This document shows, one piece after another, positions 34,829 through 46,419 of a DNA stretch of 64,000 bases (positions are counted from its first letter, which is position 1; each line of letters starts with the position of its first letter). The translations under genes were made by a program, and so were the position numbers. Under the pieces are notes generated by a model. That model saw only the letters and a list, made by a program, of their open reading frames with translations. It was not told where the DNA came from and made no database searches. This DNA is from Styela clava (taxonomy: Eukaryota > Chordata > Ascidiacea > Stolidobranchia > Styelidae), in assembly GCF_964204865.1 (NCBI RefSeq), contig NC_135262.1:13206001-13270000 (forward strand). Direction: 5' to 3'.

Positions 34829-35836
34829 ATGGCAGACTTTGTTGCCTCTTTTCCTGAGGATATAAGACGTAAAGCAGAAGAAGTAAGAGAATTCATGAAA
34901 ACCAGGGTACTAAGACCACAAGTTTGGAAGAATGTTAAAGGTGTTCCGGTTTACTCGATGGAAACTGCCAAATATGCTTATGAGAATTGGACCCCTCGCA
35001 AGGGTGACGTTTTTGTTGTAACTTATCCTAAATGTGGAACAAATTGGGTTCGAGAAATTGTGAAACAAATATATTTCATAAGAGACCAGAAATCGATGGA
35101 TATCATGAACGAGAGATCAAATAACCCTTTACTTGCTGCACAAGAGATATTTGATCAAGGTCCACCAGCTAAATTTATAGTTGCTGATTATTTTCCATGT
35201 CCCCGAATATTTTGCACTCACCTTCCAGAGGAATTGATGAATTTCAAGAAAATCGAAGAGATGGAGGCAAAAGTGATTTACGTTTATCGAAATCCTAAAG
35301 ACATGGCAGTGTCTTACTTCCACTTTTTGCAAAACACTCCATATGCATCCGAACTAGAACATCTTAGACCTAAAGACTTTGAAGGATTTGTCCGACAATT
35401 GATAAAAGGTGAAAAATGGGATTCTACTCCAGAAGGAGAATGGTATCCTTATCATATTAAAGGCTGGTTGCAACACAAGGATGAAAACTGTATCAAGTTT
35501 GTAGCATACGAAGATTTGAAAAAGGATTTTCAAGGTGTCGCTCGAGAGCTGTCTAAGTTTCTTGGTGTGGAGAGAACAGATGATGAACTTTCGAAAATAG
35601 GACAAAACTGTTCATTCGGCCAAATGAAACGAAAAAACGTGAACACATTTTTAGGAAAGATAAATATGTTTCGTAAAGGCGATGTTGGCGATTGGAAAAA
35701 TTATTTCACTGAAGCTCTCTCTAACGAAATGGAAAATAAACTTAAAGTAGAAATGGAAGGTATTGATATTACGTTTCAGTATGAGGTGAATAACGAAAAA
35801 GTCCACAGAAGTGAAAAACTAGATTGCAAATTGTAA
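34829..35836 (+). CDS. Cytosolic sulfotransferase B (intact, intronless)
   Basis: A 335-residue SULT-family enzyme predicted to transfer sulfonate from PAPS to a hydroxyl or amine of a small molecule in the cytosol. Motifs visible: TYPKCGTNW (residues 65-73, 5'-phosphosulfate loop), catalytic-type His in CTHLPEEL (131), YRNPKDMAVSYFHF (from 153, 3'-phosphate site), and FRKGDVGDWKNYF near 282-294. Length is somewhat above the 285-300 typical of mammalian SULT1/2, mostly through an extended N terminus. The start MADFVASFPEDI was chosen because it aligns with the starts of all other loci here; the open frame upstream runs into a foldback element. AATAAA is at 35892-35897. The substrate cannot be told from sequence. 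Confidence 0.9.
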   Translation: MADFVASFPEDIRRKAEEVREFMKTRVLRPQVWKNVKGVPVYSMETAKYAYENWTPRKGDVFVVTYPKCGTNWVREIVKQIYFIRDQKSMDIMNERSNNPLLAAQEIFDQGPPAKFIVADYFPCPRIFCTHLPEELMNFKKIEEMEAKVIYVYRNPKDMAVSYFHFLQNTPYASELEHLRPKDFEGFVRQLIKGEKWDSTPEGEWYPYHIKGWLQHKDENCIKFVAYEDLKKDFQGVARELSKFLGVERTDDELSKIGQNCSFGQMKRKNVNTFLGKINMFRKGDVGDWKNYFTEALSNEMENKLKVEMEGIDITFQYEVNNEKVHRSEKLDCKL

Positions 35837-37434
35837 TATGAACGCATTTGCTGATAATTTTTTGCTGATTGAGAAATATGTTGTTTTTCATAATAAATTC
35901 ACTTATTTCGTACAACTTGCCTCTTATTTCATCAAAGGCGCAGATAATTTTAATCCCTCAATTTCGTGCAGAGTCTTTATTTGAAATTAAATGGGCTTTT
36001 GAAGCACGTTTTTCCTCGTGAACAATTTTCTCATCGTGTTCTCTAAATTGATTTTTGAACATGAGGTAGTGCTATGGGTCTTTCTGTCAATTCGGGGTCG
36101 TTGGTACAAGAAAAAAACTTTTTGCTTTTGCTACTTGACGAACTGCTTTCAATTTTGTTATTAGTTAAATATTAGGGAACCTCTTAGAACCTCAACTTGC
36201 ATACGGTATATTCAAATTTTCCCCAAGTCTGATTTCCTGGGATAGCGTGCCTTTATTTCGTTCATCTCAACTACCACAGTGGAAAAAGTATAGAAAAAGT
36301 GGGGACCCCATTCTGCGTGTCTAGTATACCCAATACTATTTAACGTGCTAACGCGGAGTAACCCCAACTGACTCTTCAGAGGTCAGTGAGCACAGAATAG
36401 ATTGTAATGCCAAATGTTCGTATAATATTGTAAATTTGCACAATCGAAATGATTTAAATAACAGATAACGCTATACACTTATAATCGCAATGCAAGTATA
36501 CGTGGTGAAATCAAAGTCTAACTAACAAAAAACGACAAAACAAAGACGATCAATCAACACTTGAGCTAGGATGGGAAATACGTCATCAACTTTTTCGCAT
36601 ATAACGTTGCACAAAAATATCATAAAGGAAACGAATTAAATCGCCGATCTTGTTCCAGAAAAATAACATGCACTTTCAACAATAAGTGGTTAAAAGTATT
36701 AAATACACAGTAACTATCAATATGTACTCACTATTGCTGCAATAGACTCTCTTACTAATGGGATTGTGCAATATTTATTTAAAATTCGGTTGTTAATTTT
36801 ACTATCGTCTCGTTATATTTTGTATTCTCGTTTTGTAGCAACGCTTTTTTGATAAATAAACGACGTGGTAATTATTTAAGTAAGATTTACGGGCATAGTT
36901 TTTATTAATGATTTGAGCCCTGATGTGGCCCGAGTGTGGTACGCCCAGAGAAACCGGAAAGCCCACTCATCTTTCGGGGGGCCACAGTTTTTCTCTGCTC
37001 CGAGGTTTTGACTAAACCATATCGGTGTTTTGATTCATGAACTAATAATTAAGTGAAACAATGAATATAGAAATAAAAATGGAATTTTGGACAGACTTTG
37101 CATCAGTTGTACATGCGGTAGTGCTTTCACCGAATATCAGAGGCCCGGGAGGGTTAAACTCGGGTTGAGTTTTCGCAATCTCAATCTATGACGGTTTCTT
37201 CGGAAATGATTCATTCAGTTTCTCATTACATGCATAATAAAAAAATAACGACAATGGATTATAACTCCAAATTTTTTTTTAATTTTTTTATGTAATACTG
37301 GCAAAAATCAAACTGCAGCGCTTCCACAATACGACACAGAAAATTAGGTTTTCTTCCACACGCTGGTTTCTTGCATCACATCACTTGCATCGCAGCGCAC
37401 TCTCGATTCATTACATAATAATAAATCTGATGAG

Positions 37435-38109
37435 TGTATTTTGAACCGATTGAATGATTTCAAGATTTGAAATAAACACAAATACATAGCAACCCGCTGT
37501 ATCAAGTGGTATTAGTCAATTTGTCAAAAAGTCCTGTTTGAACTAGCGTGCAGAGTCTCGACACTAGCCCAATTTATTAATTATTTATCAATTAATTATT
37601 ACTCAGCTACGTCCTGAAATATGCTGCAAACGTGACCAGTGGTTTATATACTGTCAGATTTTATATTTCCAATTCGGAGTTTGGCACTCTAGCAAATCAC
37701 ATCGCAAGCATGATCAGAATTATCGAGTTGAGATTTATTGTAGGCAGGGGAAGCTGTATCTATTGCCATAAAGTATTTTTCATAAAAACATGAAAACTTC
37801 ATAAACCTTTAGATTAGTTATTTTTCTCAATTAGATAGCGACTAAATAAATGTTAATTAAACGACGAATCAACGCAATAACGTGTAATGAATAAAGTCTG
37901 ACTTGGGAATTTGGACGAAAGATGGATGTAGACCTACTTTATCAACGCATAGGATTTGAGAATTCAACTAATCTATTTATTAAAGATCATTTCTTTTTTC
38001 CTAAAACATAAATCATCAAATATATAACTTGTTTTTGAAGGTTGTAAATTCTATTATTAGTTTATATTCTTTAACAGCATTGTGTATATTAATTTATAAG
38101 GTCACTGAC
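37435..38109. other. 5' flank of sulfotransferase E
   Basis: This shares blocks with the upstream regions of loci C and D, including CAGCTACGTCCTGAAATATG near 37600 and AACGACGAATCAA near 37860. It appears to be a copied promoter flank. No separate gene is present. Confidence 0.5.
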
Positions 38110-39063
38110 ATGACCGACTTTATTGCTTCTTTACCCAAAGATATAAAACTTATTAAAGTAAAAGAAGTGAGTGAATTTATAAAAAATAGGATACAAAGAC
38201 CACAAGTGTGGAAGGTATTCTAAATATGTTGTTCTATGGAATCAGCAAAATATGCGTATGATAATTGGAACCCTCGCGAAGGTGACGTTTTTGTTGTAAC
38301 TTATCCTTGATGTGGAATAAATTGGGTTCGAGAAATTGTGAAGCAAATATATTTCATAAGAGACCAGAAATCGATGGATATCATGAATGAGCGATCAAAC
38401 AACCCTTTACTTGCTGCACAAGAGATATTTGATCAAGGTCCACCAGCTAAATTTATAGTTGCTGATTATTTTCTATGTCCCCGAATATTTTGCACTCACC
38501 TTCCAGAGGAATTGATGAATTTCAAAAAAATCAAAGAGATGGAGGCAAAAGTGATTTACGTTTATCGAATGAGACATGGCAGTGTCTTACTTGCATTTTA
38601 TGCAAAATACTCCGTATGCCTCCGAAGTTGAACATCTTAGAACTAACGAAATTGAAACGTTTGTGCGACAATGGTATACTTATCATATTAAAAGCTGGTT
38701 GCAACACAAGAGCGAAAACTGCGTTTGTGGCTTACGAAGATTTGAAAAAAGATTTACAAAGGGTCACTCGAGAAATAGCAAAGTTTCTTGATGTGGATAG
38801 AACAGATGAGGAATTTTTCAAAATACAAAAGCGTTGTTCGTTTGACCAAATTAATAGAAAATATAAAGAACATATTTAGGAAAACTGAATTTGTTCCGTA
38901 AAGGCGATGTTGGCGATTGGAAAAATCATTTCAGCGAAGCTCTTTCTGAGAAAATGAATGAAAAAAATTCAAGCGGAAATGGCAGAAGTTGATATTGAGT
39001 TTCAATATGGAAATAAATAACGAAAAAGTAAATAAAAAAAAGATTTCAGATTGGTAATTGTAG
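38110..39063 (+). pseudogene. Sulfotransferase E, heavily decayed
   Basis: Clearly a SULT copy from MTDFIASLPKDIKL onward, but broken in many places. A stop follows RPQVWKVF. The PAPS loop reads YP-stop-CGINW because of a TGA at about 38308-38310. A short deletion hits the YRNPKDMAVSY region (about 38567). About 42 bp containing the KWDSTPEGEW segment are missing near 38670, and further frameshifts follow. Remnants of LAAQEIFDQGPPAKFIVADY, CTHLPEEL and FRKGDVGDWKN remain. It is most similar to loci C and D, not to A and B, and is the oldest corpse in the cluster. Confidence 0.9.
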
Positions 39064-40189
39064 TGGTCAACTCTTTTATTGTCTTGCTTAGAAATATCAT
39101 GTCATAATTAAAATATCTATTGCATTCTGTTCTGTGTTTTGCATATTTATATATATTAATCAAAATGAAATATATCCCTCCAACCATCTGAATGACATTG
39201 ATTTGCTTGCATTTTGCTCGAAAGCTTTACAAAATAATTGCTAAAAACTGCAGTAAATTGTTTCGAATGCAGGCAGATATCAGTAGAACGCAAAGTCTCA
39301 AAGAACTCTCTTAAGAGAAATTGATTTCGATTACGAAATGACGTCAAATATGTTATATGCACGATTTTCACAATTCCCGTTTCATTAAAAATATTTTAAG
39401 TTAGTAACTCAAAGCATTTCATGAAGAAATACGTTTTTAGCAATACACATATTCAGTTATATTACTCAGCTACGTCCTAAAATATTCTGCAAACTTGACC
39501 AGTTTATTTGACATTACACTTTCGAAGTTTGGGTTCAAAAGCAAATTAATAGCGAATTTCCACATTGCCACGTCAATAAAAAAAAGAACGATGAATGCAA
39601 TGTGTGCACGCAGGTTGTTGTCGGCTTCAAGCCTTGTAAGGCTAAATCAAGTGTGAAAAACGTAATTTAAAACCCTTGGCATATTAAACATATGCATACA
39701 TATTGGTGCCAATAGTCTATTTCCAGTTTGTACCTCATTAGTTATTACTGTTTGACCTGAAAGTCTGTCTACAAGATTGAAAGCAGACAGAAATCACATC
39801 GCACGCATGATGGTGATTGAGATTTTTATGTAGGCAAGAGCAGCTGTGTCTATAGCCATAAAGTATTTTTCATGCAAATTTTACCATTTGATTAGGTTTT
39901 TTCACTTGAATAGCCACAAAGTAAATAGTAATAAAACGACGAATCAAATCAATAACGTCTAATGAATAAAGAATACTTTGGGAATTTGAACAAAGAATGG
40001 ATGTAGGCTACTTTATCAACGCGTAGGATTTGAGAATTTAACTAATCTAATTTATTAAATATCATCTCTCTCCCCTAAAATATAAATCATTAAATATATA
40101 ATTTGTCTTCAAAAATTGTAAAACTATTATTACTTTATATTCTATTATAGCCTTGTTCATACTCATTTTTAAGTTATAAGGGCGCTGGC
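39064..40189. other. Interval between sulfotransferases E and D
   Basis: It holds the 3' flank of E (TGCATTCTGTTCTGTGTTTT near 39120) and the 5' flank of D. The latter includes CAGCTACGTCCTAAAATATT near 39467 and AAACGACGAATCAAATCAAT near 39935. No other gene is seen. Confidence 0.5.
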
Positions 40190-41185
40190 ATGGCCGACTT
40201 TATTGCTTCTTTACCCAAAGATATAAAACTTGAAGCAGAAGAAGTTAGTGAATTTATGAAAAATAGGATACTAAGACCGCAGGTTTGGAAGAACGTAAAA
40301 GGTATTCCATATTTTTCTATGGAAGCAGCAAAATATGCGTATGGGAATTGGACCCCTCGCAAGGGTGACGTTTTTGTTGTAACTTATCCTAAATGTGGTA
40401 CAAATTGGGTTCGAGAAATTGTGAAGCAAATATACTTCATTAGGGACCAGAAATTGATGGATATCATGAATGAGCGATCAGACAACCCTTTACTTGCTGC
40501 ACAAGAGATATTTGATCAAGGTCCACCAGCTAAATTTACAGTTGCTGATTATTTTCCATGTCCCCGTGTATTTTACACTCACCTTCCAGAGGAATTGATG
40601 AATTTCAAGAAAATCAAAGAGATGGAGGCAAAAGTGATTTACGTTTATCGAAATCCTAAAGACATGGCAGTGTCTTACTTTCACTTTAAGCAAAACACTC
40701 CATATGCATCCGAACTTGAACATCTTCAAACTAACGACTTTGAAACGTTTGTCCGACAATTAATTAAGGGCGAAAAATGGGATTCGACTCCAGAAGGAGA
40801 ATGGTATCCTTATCATATTAAAAGCTGGTTGCAGCACAAGAGTGAAAACTGCATCAAGTTTGTAGCTTACGAAGAGTTGAAAAACGATTTCCAAAGGGCC
40901 ACTCGAGAAATAGCTAAGTTTCTTAATGTGGATAGGACAGATGAAGAATTTTTCGAAATACAAAAGCGTTGTTCGTTTTCCCAAATGAAAAGAAAATACA
41001 GAGGAAAGCTGAACTTGTTCCGTAAAGGCGTTGTTGGCGATTGGAAAAATTATTTTAGTGAAGCTCTTGGAGAAGAAATGGATAAAAAACTTCAAGCAGA
41101 GATGGAAGAAGTTGAGATTGAGTTTCAATATGAAATAAATAATGAAAAAGTAAATGAAAACAAGGCTTCAGATTGTGAATTGTAG
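40190..41185 (+). CDS. Cytosolic sulfotransferase D (intact, intronless)
   Basis: A 331-residue SULT-family enzyme, PAPS-dependent, probably cytosolic (no signal peptide or membrane span). Motifs: TYPKCGTNW (65-73), catalytic-type His131 in YTHLPEEL, YRNPKDMAVSYFHF (153-166), and RKGVVGDWKNYF (278-289). Relative to B and C it lacks four residues just before the last motif (KRKYRGKLNLF against KRKYKETFLGKLNLF). It also has T for C three residues earlier in the shared FTVADY block. The start MADFIASLPKDI is the first ATG after an upstream non-coding flank and aligns with its paralogs. Two intact copies with distinct C-terminal halves suggest separate substrates, but this is inference. Confidence 0.9.
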   Translation: MADFIASLPKDIKLEAEEVSEFMKNRILRPQVWKNVKGIPYFSMEAAKYAYGNWTPRKGDVFVVTYPKCGTNWVREIVKQIYFIRDQKLMDIMNERSDNPLLAAQEIFDQGPPAKFTVADYFPCPRVFYTHLPEELMNFKKIKEMEAKVIYVYRNPKDMAVSYFHFKQNTPYASELEHLQTNDFETFVRQLIKGEKWDSTPEGEWYPYHIKSWLQHKSENCIKFVAYEELKNDFQRATREIAKFLNVDRTDEEFFEIQKRCSFSQMKRKYRGKLNLFRKGVVGDWKNYFSEALGEEMDKKLQAEMEEVEIEFQYEINNEKVNENKASDCEL

Positions 41186-42557
41186 TGGTAGACTCTTTTA
41201 TTCTGCTGTGAAATATCATGTCAAAATTAAAATATCTATTGCATTCTGTTCTGTGTTTTGCATATTTACATAGAAAGAGAGACGAGCGAAATACGCTGGA
41301 AGTCGTTTCTATGTAATCGTCACCTGTATCTCGTTAAGTCATTTTTACAAAACGAAAAACAACTATTTTCAATTTTATAGTTAATTTTTTAATGTGTGTG
41401 TCTAATTCCTGTCTATATGTGTGAAATTCAATATACCGTCTTTGTATGTTTTTCTGCTTATACGATTAAATCCCGAGTCTTGCATACCGAGCCCTTTCGT
41501 TTTTTCACCTAAAGGTGTTAGGAGTAGGGTAATCACTTTGGTATGTGACAACCTCCGAATTAATAGTTTTTATTCAAAAATAAAAATGCAGTTCGGCCAC
41601 AACAGAGACCGGCAAGAGTTATGTACGGTACTACTTAGGCTTACCATGTATCTGACGAAAAAAACGGGAGAGAGATTTATTATTTGTCAACCAGAAAAAC
41701 AAGCATTGCAACGGAAATAAAAATATACAACAATGAAGTTATTCGGTATAGACCGGGAGGAGCGATACGATCATACGGTCATCAGGATCAGCTCCCTCCA
41801 TATTCACTATTTTATATTATGAATAATATTTTTTGCTTGCAGAGGGATGTAAAAGTAATATATAAGAAGCAGTGGCGTAGCATCCACCCCCGCGGTCGCG
41901 GGAGGGCCCGCAGCGCAAAGTTGCACGAGAGTATCACAAAATATGAATATAAAAAGCACCATTGGCGAGTTGTACATAAATAGGAGGAAAATGATTTCTA
42001 AGGAATAGTACTAGATTAATATATCAAGTCAATTCAATCTAAACACAACTGGCATTTGACATTGCCAGTTGTGTTTGAGGATTTATTTTAATGTCAAATG
42101 ATTGACATATAATTAGGTTTTATTATATTTTATTGAGTAAATAGTTGATTTATATCAGACACTATGATTTGAGAAGCCACTGTCTACAGATGCGAAAAAT
42201 TTTCACATTTTAACAGGATGTACCATTGAGTTGGTAGTATTCCACAACCATAATGGTGGAATGAGACCAGGAGGAAATTATTCAATGATGTCTAGAACCA
42301 CAGTAGGCCAGAACGAGTTGTGTAATATATACAGGAAGTACTCAAGACATGTATGCTCAAAAGGAGAGTATAAGCTGCAATATACTATACATATTATATA
42401 TGTTAATATACCTAGGATAGGACCCGTTCGATCAAATATGAAAATATGATATAATAGACATACAATTTGTAATAATGAGTTTCAATTTGAATGACAGAAG
42501 TACAATGTTAGGTGACACCACTTATTATATACACTTGGAATAATACAAAGTCTAGAT
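41186..42557. other. Gene-free interval with repeat tails
   Basis: 41200-41330 is the shared sulfotransferase 3' flank. 41660-41830 belongs to a dispersed repeat also present at 59.61-59.76 kb (GAGAGAGATTTATT, then TTTGTCAACCAGAAAA, then GGTCATCAGGATCAG); it may be a minus-strand LINE tail. CAGTGGCGTAGC at 41870 resembles a hAT-type terminus without a partner. No gene is recognised. Confidence 0.45.
42041..42076. other. Perfect 14-bp stem-loop
   Basis: AAACACAACTGGCA (42041-42054), an 8-base loop, and its exact complement (42063-42076). It is isolated, in a gene-free interval. The stem is too short for a typical microRNA precursor; its role is unknown. Confidence 0.6.
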
Positions 42558-44550
42558 CGGTGGTTCCCAAACTTTTTGTACCATCGCCCTCCTACAGTAC
42601 TTTATAAAACTTCATCGCCCCCCGGCACTGCAAAAAAAAATTGAAAGTCTGAAACGAATATATTACAGACCAAATAAGAAGACAAATCATATTTTATAGT
42701 GATTTTTGATGAGATGGATTAGCTTGGTGTTCTTCAGCGAGTTTTTTATTATATCTAAAGTTACCCTGTTTACTGATGGAAAGGCGATTTCGTTGTTTTG
42801 ATAGCAATAGCAGCACGGCTGAAAACCTCTCTTTCACCATATCAGAGGTCGGGAATGGAAGAATCCAGGGTTCTACCTCCTCAAAAACCGCCTTGTACTT
42901 TTATAAAACTTATAATGATGATTTTCGTACATCTCATTCATTCCTACAGCCTGATGACCTTCACCAAAATAAATGATATATAACGGTCTTCGGTAAAATT
43001 CATTCCCGATTTCTCATCCTACCACGTCCTCCAGTCTGATCGATCAACAGTCCATAGAAATAATCAGCCATTTGTTTTTGGATTCGCGGACTCGAGTGGC
43101 CCAGGGGTCGGCAAATTTTTTGTCGCTCGCGGGACAAAATTTAGGGTTGTTATTTTTTTGCGGATCGCATATATTTTTTGGAAGTTAAAAACGGAACATC
43201 GTGCGAAAACTGCGACAATTTGTGAACTCCACTCAGTCGTCTTATTGAAAAATTATCACAATGACATTCAATGTGAAACTGTCTTGTTGTTGCATCACGC
43301 TTGGTAGCATCACGACGACAAGATTGGAAGATCACTAATCCAATTTTTTTGCTAGTTCTTTGTAATGTTCATTTTCGAGATTATTTGTTCGCACAAATAT
43401 GTACTTCCAAACATCGAAGTGAATATTTTCGCATGGTTTGTGAAATTTTGATAAAGATTTTCTTTTTAGGAAGATACATTCTTACAAAAATTATGCATTG
43501 GTGAATCTCTCGAATAGAATATTGCAATATATTCGAATATTTATTGCGCTATTGAACCCCAGCATTCAGCCAGCATCAACTTTTCTGCGTGTTTCCATTT
43601 GTCTAATTATAATTAAATTGTAGGCTCGTTAAACGATTAGCTGTTCAATATAATTTTTAGGATATAATAAAATTTAATTTAAACGTGTCTCACGATAAAT
43701 TCTGTTACGTAAAAAATGTAATTTACTCCTCGAGCGTGGATAATAAATAAAATTAATTCATCGTTAAAACCGCCGTTTGGATGTATCCCCTGGCATAGAC
43801 TTCCTTGTTTACTTCGTGACATTGGCCAATCAGCAAGGTGCAAAATTAAACGTAACAATGCCCCCTTTCGCATCCACTCAGGCACATTCCTCACTCAGAC
43901 AGACTTTCAGGCGTGGTCGTGAACATTACCTCATTTTCGCGATTTTGAATTATATTCGTTAGTTTTTAGTTGTTTTTCGGAAATTTGCATAAAGTAAATC
44001 AATGATCACCCTGTCCTACTAGGAGTTCCAGTTTAATTACAGTAATCAAAAAATAGTGTAGAAATAGCTGTGATAGACTAGGCTAAAATTCTTCACCGGT
44101 ATTTTTAAGAAACAGATTGTTGAATGGTATGAATTAGAATGATAATTTGAAACAAAAACTGTATTTTATAGGCAACAACTCGCGAAACCACTCTTAAAAT
44201 AAGCACCGAAAATTTTAGAATGGTAAAGTATGGAAAGAATTTTCCGGGGTCAAAGGTCGGGGAAAGGTCCATTTAGTGAAGCGTCCCGGGCCAGATTACT
44301 ACAGATTTCCCGACTACTGGGATACGCAAACTACCGTACTTTACTGCGAAGACGAGTTCAGCAATCCTTTCGCGTGTGACATCGCCCACGTGATTCAAAC
44401 CTACGAAAGCAGCAGAGTAGAGTAATCAAGTGCACGAGCCAAAACAGTTTTCGCGAAATCGCCCCCCTATCGCCCCCTTCGACTATTTCGCCCCCCTCTG
44501 TATCGTTTTCGCCCACCGGGGGGCGATATCGCCCACTTTGGGAATCACTG
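42558..44550. mobile_element. Nonautonomous hAT element, about 2.0 kb
   Basis: The perfect 8-bp target duplication GTCTAGAT is at 42550-42557 and 44551-44558. The ends are CGGTGGTTCCCAAACTTTTT and, on the reverse strand, CAGTGATTCCCAAAGTGGGC, a hAT-type terminus. Both ends are rich in CGCCCCC words. A second hAT-like terminus, CAGGGGTCGGCAAA at about 43102, lies inside, possibly a nested remnant. No transposase frame is present; the interior is non-coding. Confidence 0.82.
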
Positions 44551-44733
44551 GTCTAGATTATCTCCACTATACAAAATATCATATTCCAGAATCTGAATAG
44601 TTGTGAAAGATTTTTCATTATTGTTCAGTCCCTTATCAATTTTTATAATCCATATTGCCCACATATAGGGGCAGATGTCCCAGATTCGTATGGACTCAAC
44701 GTAGGAAGAGAATGTAGCATTTTTTTTATCAGT

Positions 44734-45000
44734 ATATGCAATAATAATGATTTGAGACGTATACGCAAGTTTGAACACAGAAAATTGGATGCAGCAATTC
44801 ATACCAACATATACAATAATAATGATATGGGATATAAATCCTTTAGATTGGATTAATAATATAAATGCAAGTTTTGGTTTAACATAGAAAATAGAATGCA
44901 GCAATTCATATCAACATATACAATAATGATAATTTGAGATGTTTAATCCAAGTTTGATTTAACACAGAAAATGCAATTCAGCAATTTATATCAACATACT
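44734..45000. repeat. Short tandem array, three and a half units
   Basis: Units of 75, 107 and 80 bp each contain ATGCAGCAATTCATA or close variants, CAACATATACAATAAT and an AACACAGAAAAT stretch. The middle unit carries about 25 extra bases. Similar single pieces occur at about 42.45-42.55 and 46.6-46.75 kb, showing that the sequence around the two hAT elements is itself repetitive. Confidence 0.6.
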
Positions 45001-45023
45001 GTATTGGGTAGGATAGGATTTAC

Positions 45024-45285
45024 ATATTTTTCCCGGGGGAGAGGAAAGCCGATAAGACGGCTTTCCCATATGGCGAACCACGGCCTCTCGTCCGGTTACC
45101 ATTCCAAGTCGGGTATGGGATTAGTTATATTGTTTGTTTTCGGAAGCATGGACTTGGTGGTGGAGGAAGCCGTAACCGACCAGCGGTTACGTGAACCACC
45201 CAACGACGGCGAGGAGTCCAGCAATCCTCTCGCACATAACCATCCCTGCATGAACGCACGCCTTCAACCTACAGCATAAATTGTT
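45024..45285 (+). repeat. SINE-like dispersed repeat, copy 1
   Basis: A GC-richer block begins with a GAAAGCCG / CGGCTTTC hairpin, then CATATGGCGAACCACGGCCT and CTTGGTGGTGGAGGAAG. A diverged copy in the same orientation lies at 48310-48540, and a partial one at 8338-8460. The family is unknown to me. I see no convincing tRNA or 5S promoter boxes. An open frame through it (44971-45279) is not treated as a gene. Confidence 0.55.
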
Positions 45286-45603
45286 TAATTTTATAGGCCA
45301 GAACTAAACAATAAATTCAGGAGAATAAGAGCCAATATACCGTACCTATTTTCGTAAAAGTACTAGTAACATATAAAGGGTAACTGTAAATATCGTGGTT
45401 GAGAAATGTCTGCATGTCATTTAAGAAACAGTAATATGCAATATTACATGAACTATTTTTAACAATAATATATTAATAATGATTTACATAACTTGTGAGA
45501 CAAATGCAATTCAAGTCAATATTTGATAAGCTAATGTAGTGGAATTGCGAGAAATTGTAAACAATAGAAAAATTCCCACAGCAAGTCTAGTAATAGTCTA
45601 TAT

Positions 45604-46411
45604 CAGCGTTTCCGAAACTTTTTTGTCCACGAAACACTTACACTTTTTATCTCGCCTTGCGGAACACCAAAAAATGAAAGGGTAAAAATGATAAAGAAAA
45701 CCGGTGTGATGTAAACTGATTCCCAATGGGTTCTCGTGGCGAGTTGCTGAATGCACCGCAAAAACTAACAGAATTGTGTTAAACATACCTAAAATATGAT
45801 TGAATATTTTACATAATGCATTTAGTATAAATGTTTTATTTCTATATAAATGCTGTGTGCAAGAATCAATGCATTTAGTCTACCATTCTATGTCGTTTCC
45901 TTCCAATGCGTAGTGTTTGCCTCTAAAGTTACGTCTAATGGAGATAGAAGTACCCGCCGCAATTTCGCGAGCTGCAGACCTGCCGTTTATTTATCTACTA
46001 AATAGAGTTTAGCGAAAATGAGTAATTTTTCAACATTTTAATGTAAAACCATCAGGCAGAGATGGAGGAAGAAGAGTTGATCTTTTGCCTTTATTCTTTA
46101 GAGTTTAGACCTACTTGTTTGCCTATAGCAAAATTAATAGCATTGCAGTAAACTTGATAATGAACTTAACAGTCAACAAGTTAGGTTGAAGGTTTATGAA
46201 AATACCACTACCCCACCCTATAGTTAGTCCACTTTAGGCCGAATGTGACGCGATATCGAACGGTCAGGTCAATTGGGCGACAACTTCACGTTCCATAGAT
46301 AGATCGCCATGGCGACCATTTTAGACGTATTTTTGATTCCTTTTCCACGGAACACTTCGAAGATGCTCGCGGAACACTAGTGTTCCGCGGAACACATTTT
46401 GGGAAACGCTG
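45604..46411. mobile_element. Nonautonomous hAT element, 0.8 kb
   Basis: The ends are CAGCGTTTCCGAAACTTTTT and, on the reverse strand, CAGCGTTTCCCAAAATGTGT. Flanking 8-mers GTCTATAT (45596-45603) and GCCTATAT (46412-46419) match at 7 of 8. The right end contains a perfect palindrome, GCGGAACACTAGTGTTCCGC. There is no coding capacity. Confidence 0.82.
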
Positions 46412-46419
46412 GCCTATAT

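Larger units (their letters stand above)
33265..37430. repeat. Segmental duplication, copy 2
   Basis: Partner of 22.05-26.2 kb, same orientation, about 11.2 kb downstream. It contains the intact sulfotransferase B and the same foldback insertion. Differences are mainly single bases and small indels, plus about 57 extra bases near 33935-33990. Confidence 0.9.

Noticed and set aside
41870-41881. CAGTGGCGTAGC, a sequence like a hAT terminus
   Set aside because: No complementary end or target duplication could be found nearby.
44971-45279. 102-codon open frame
   Set aside because: It runs through a dispersed SINE-like repeat, and the copy at 48.3 kb does not keep the frame.
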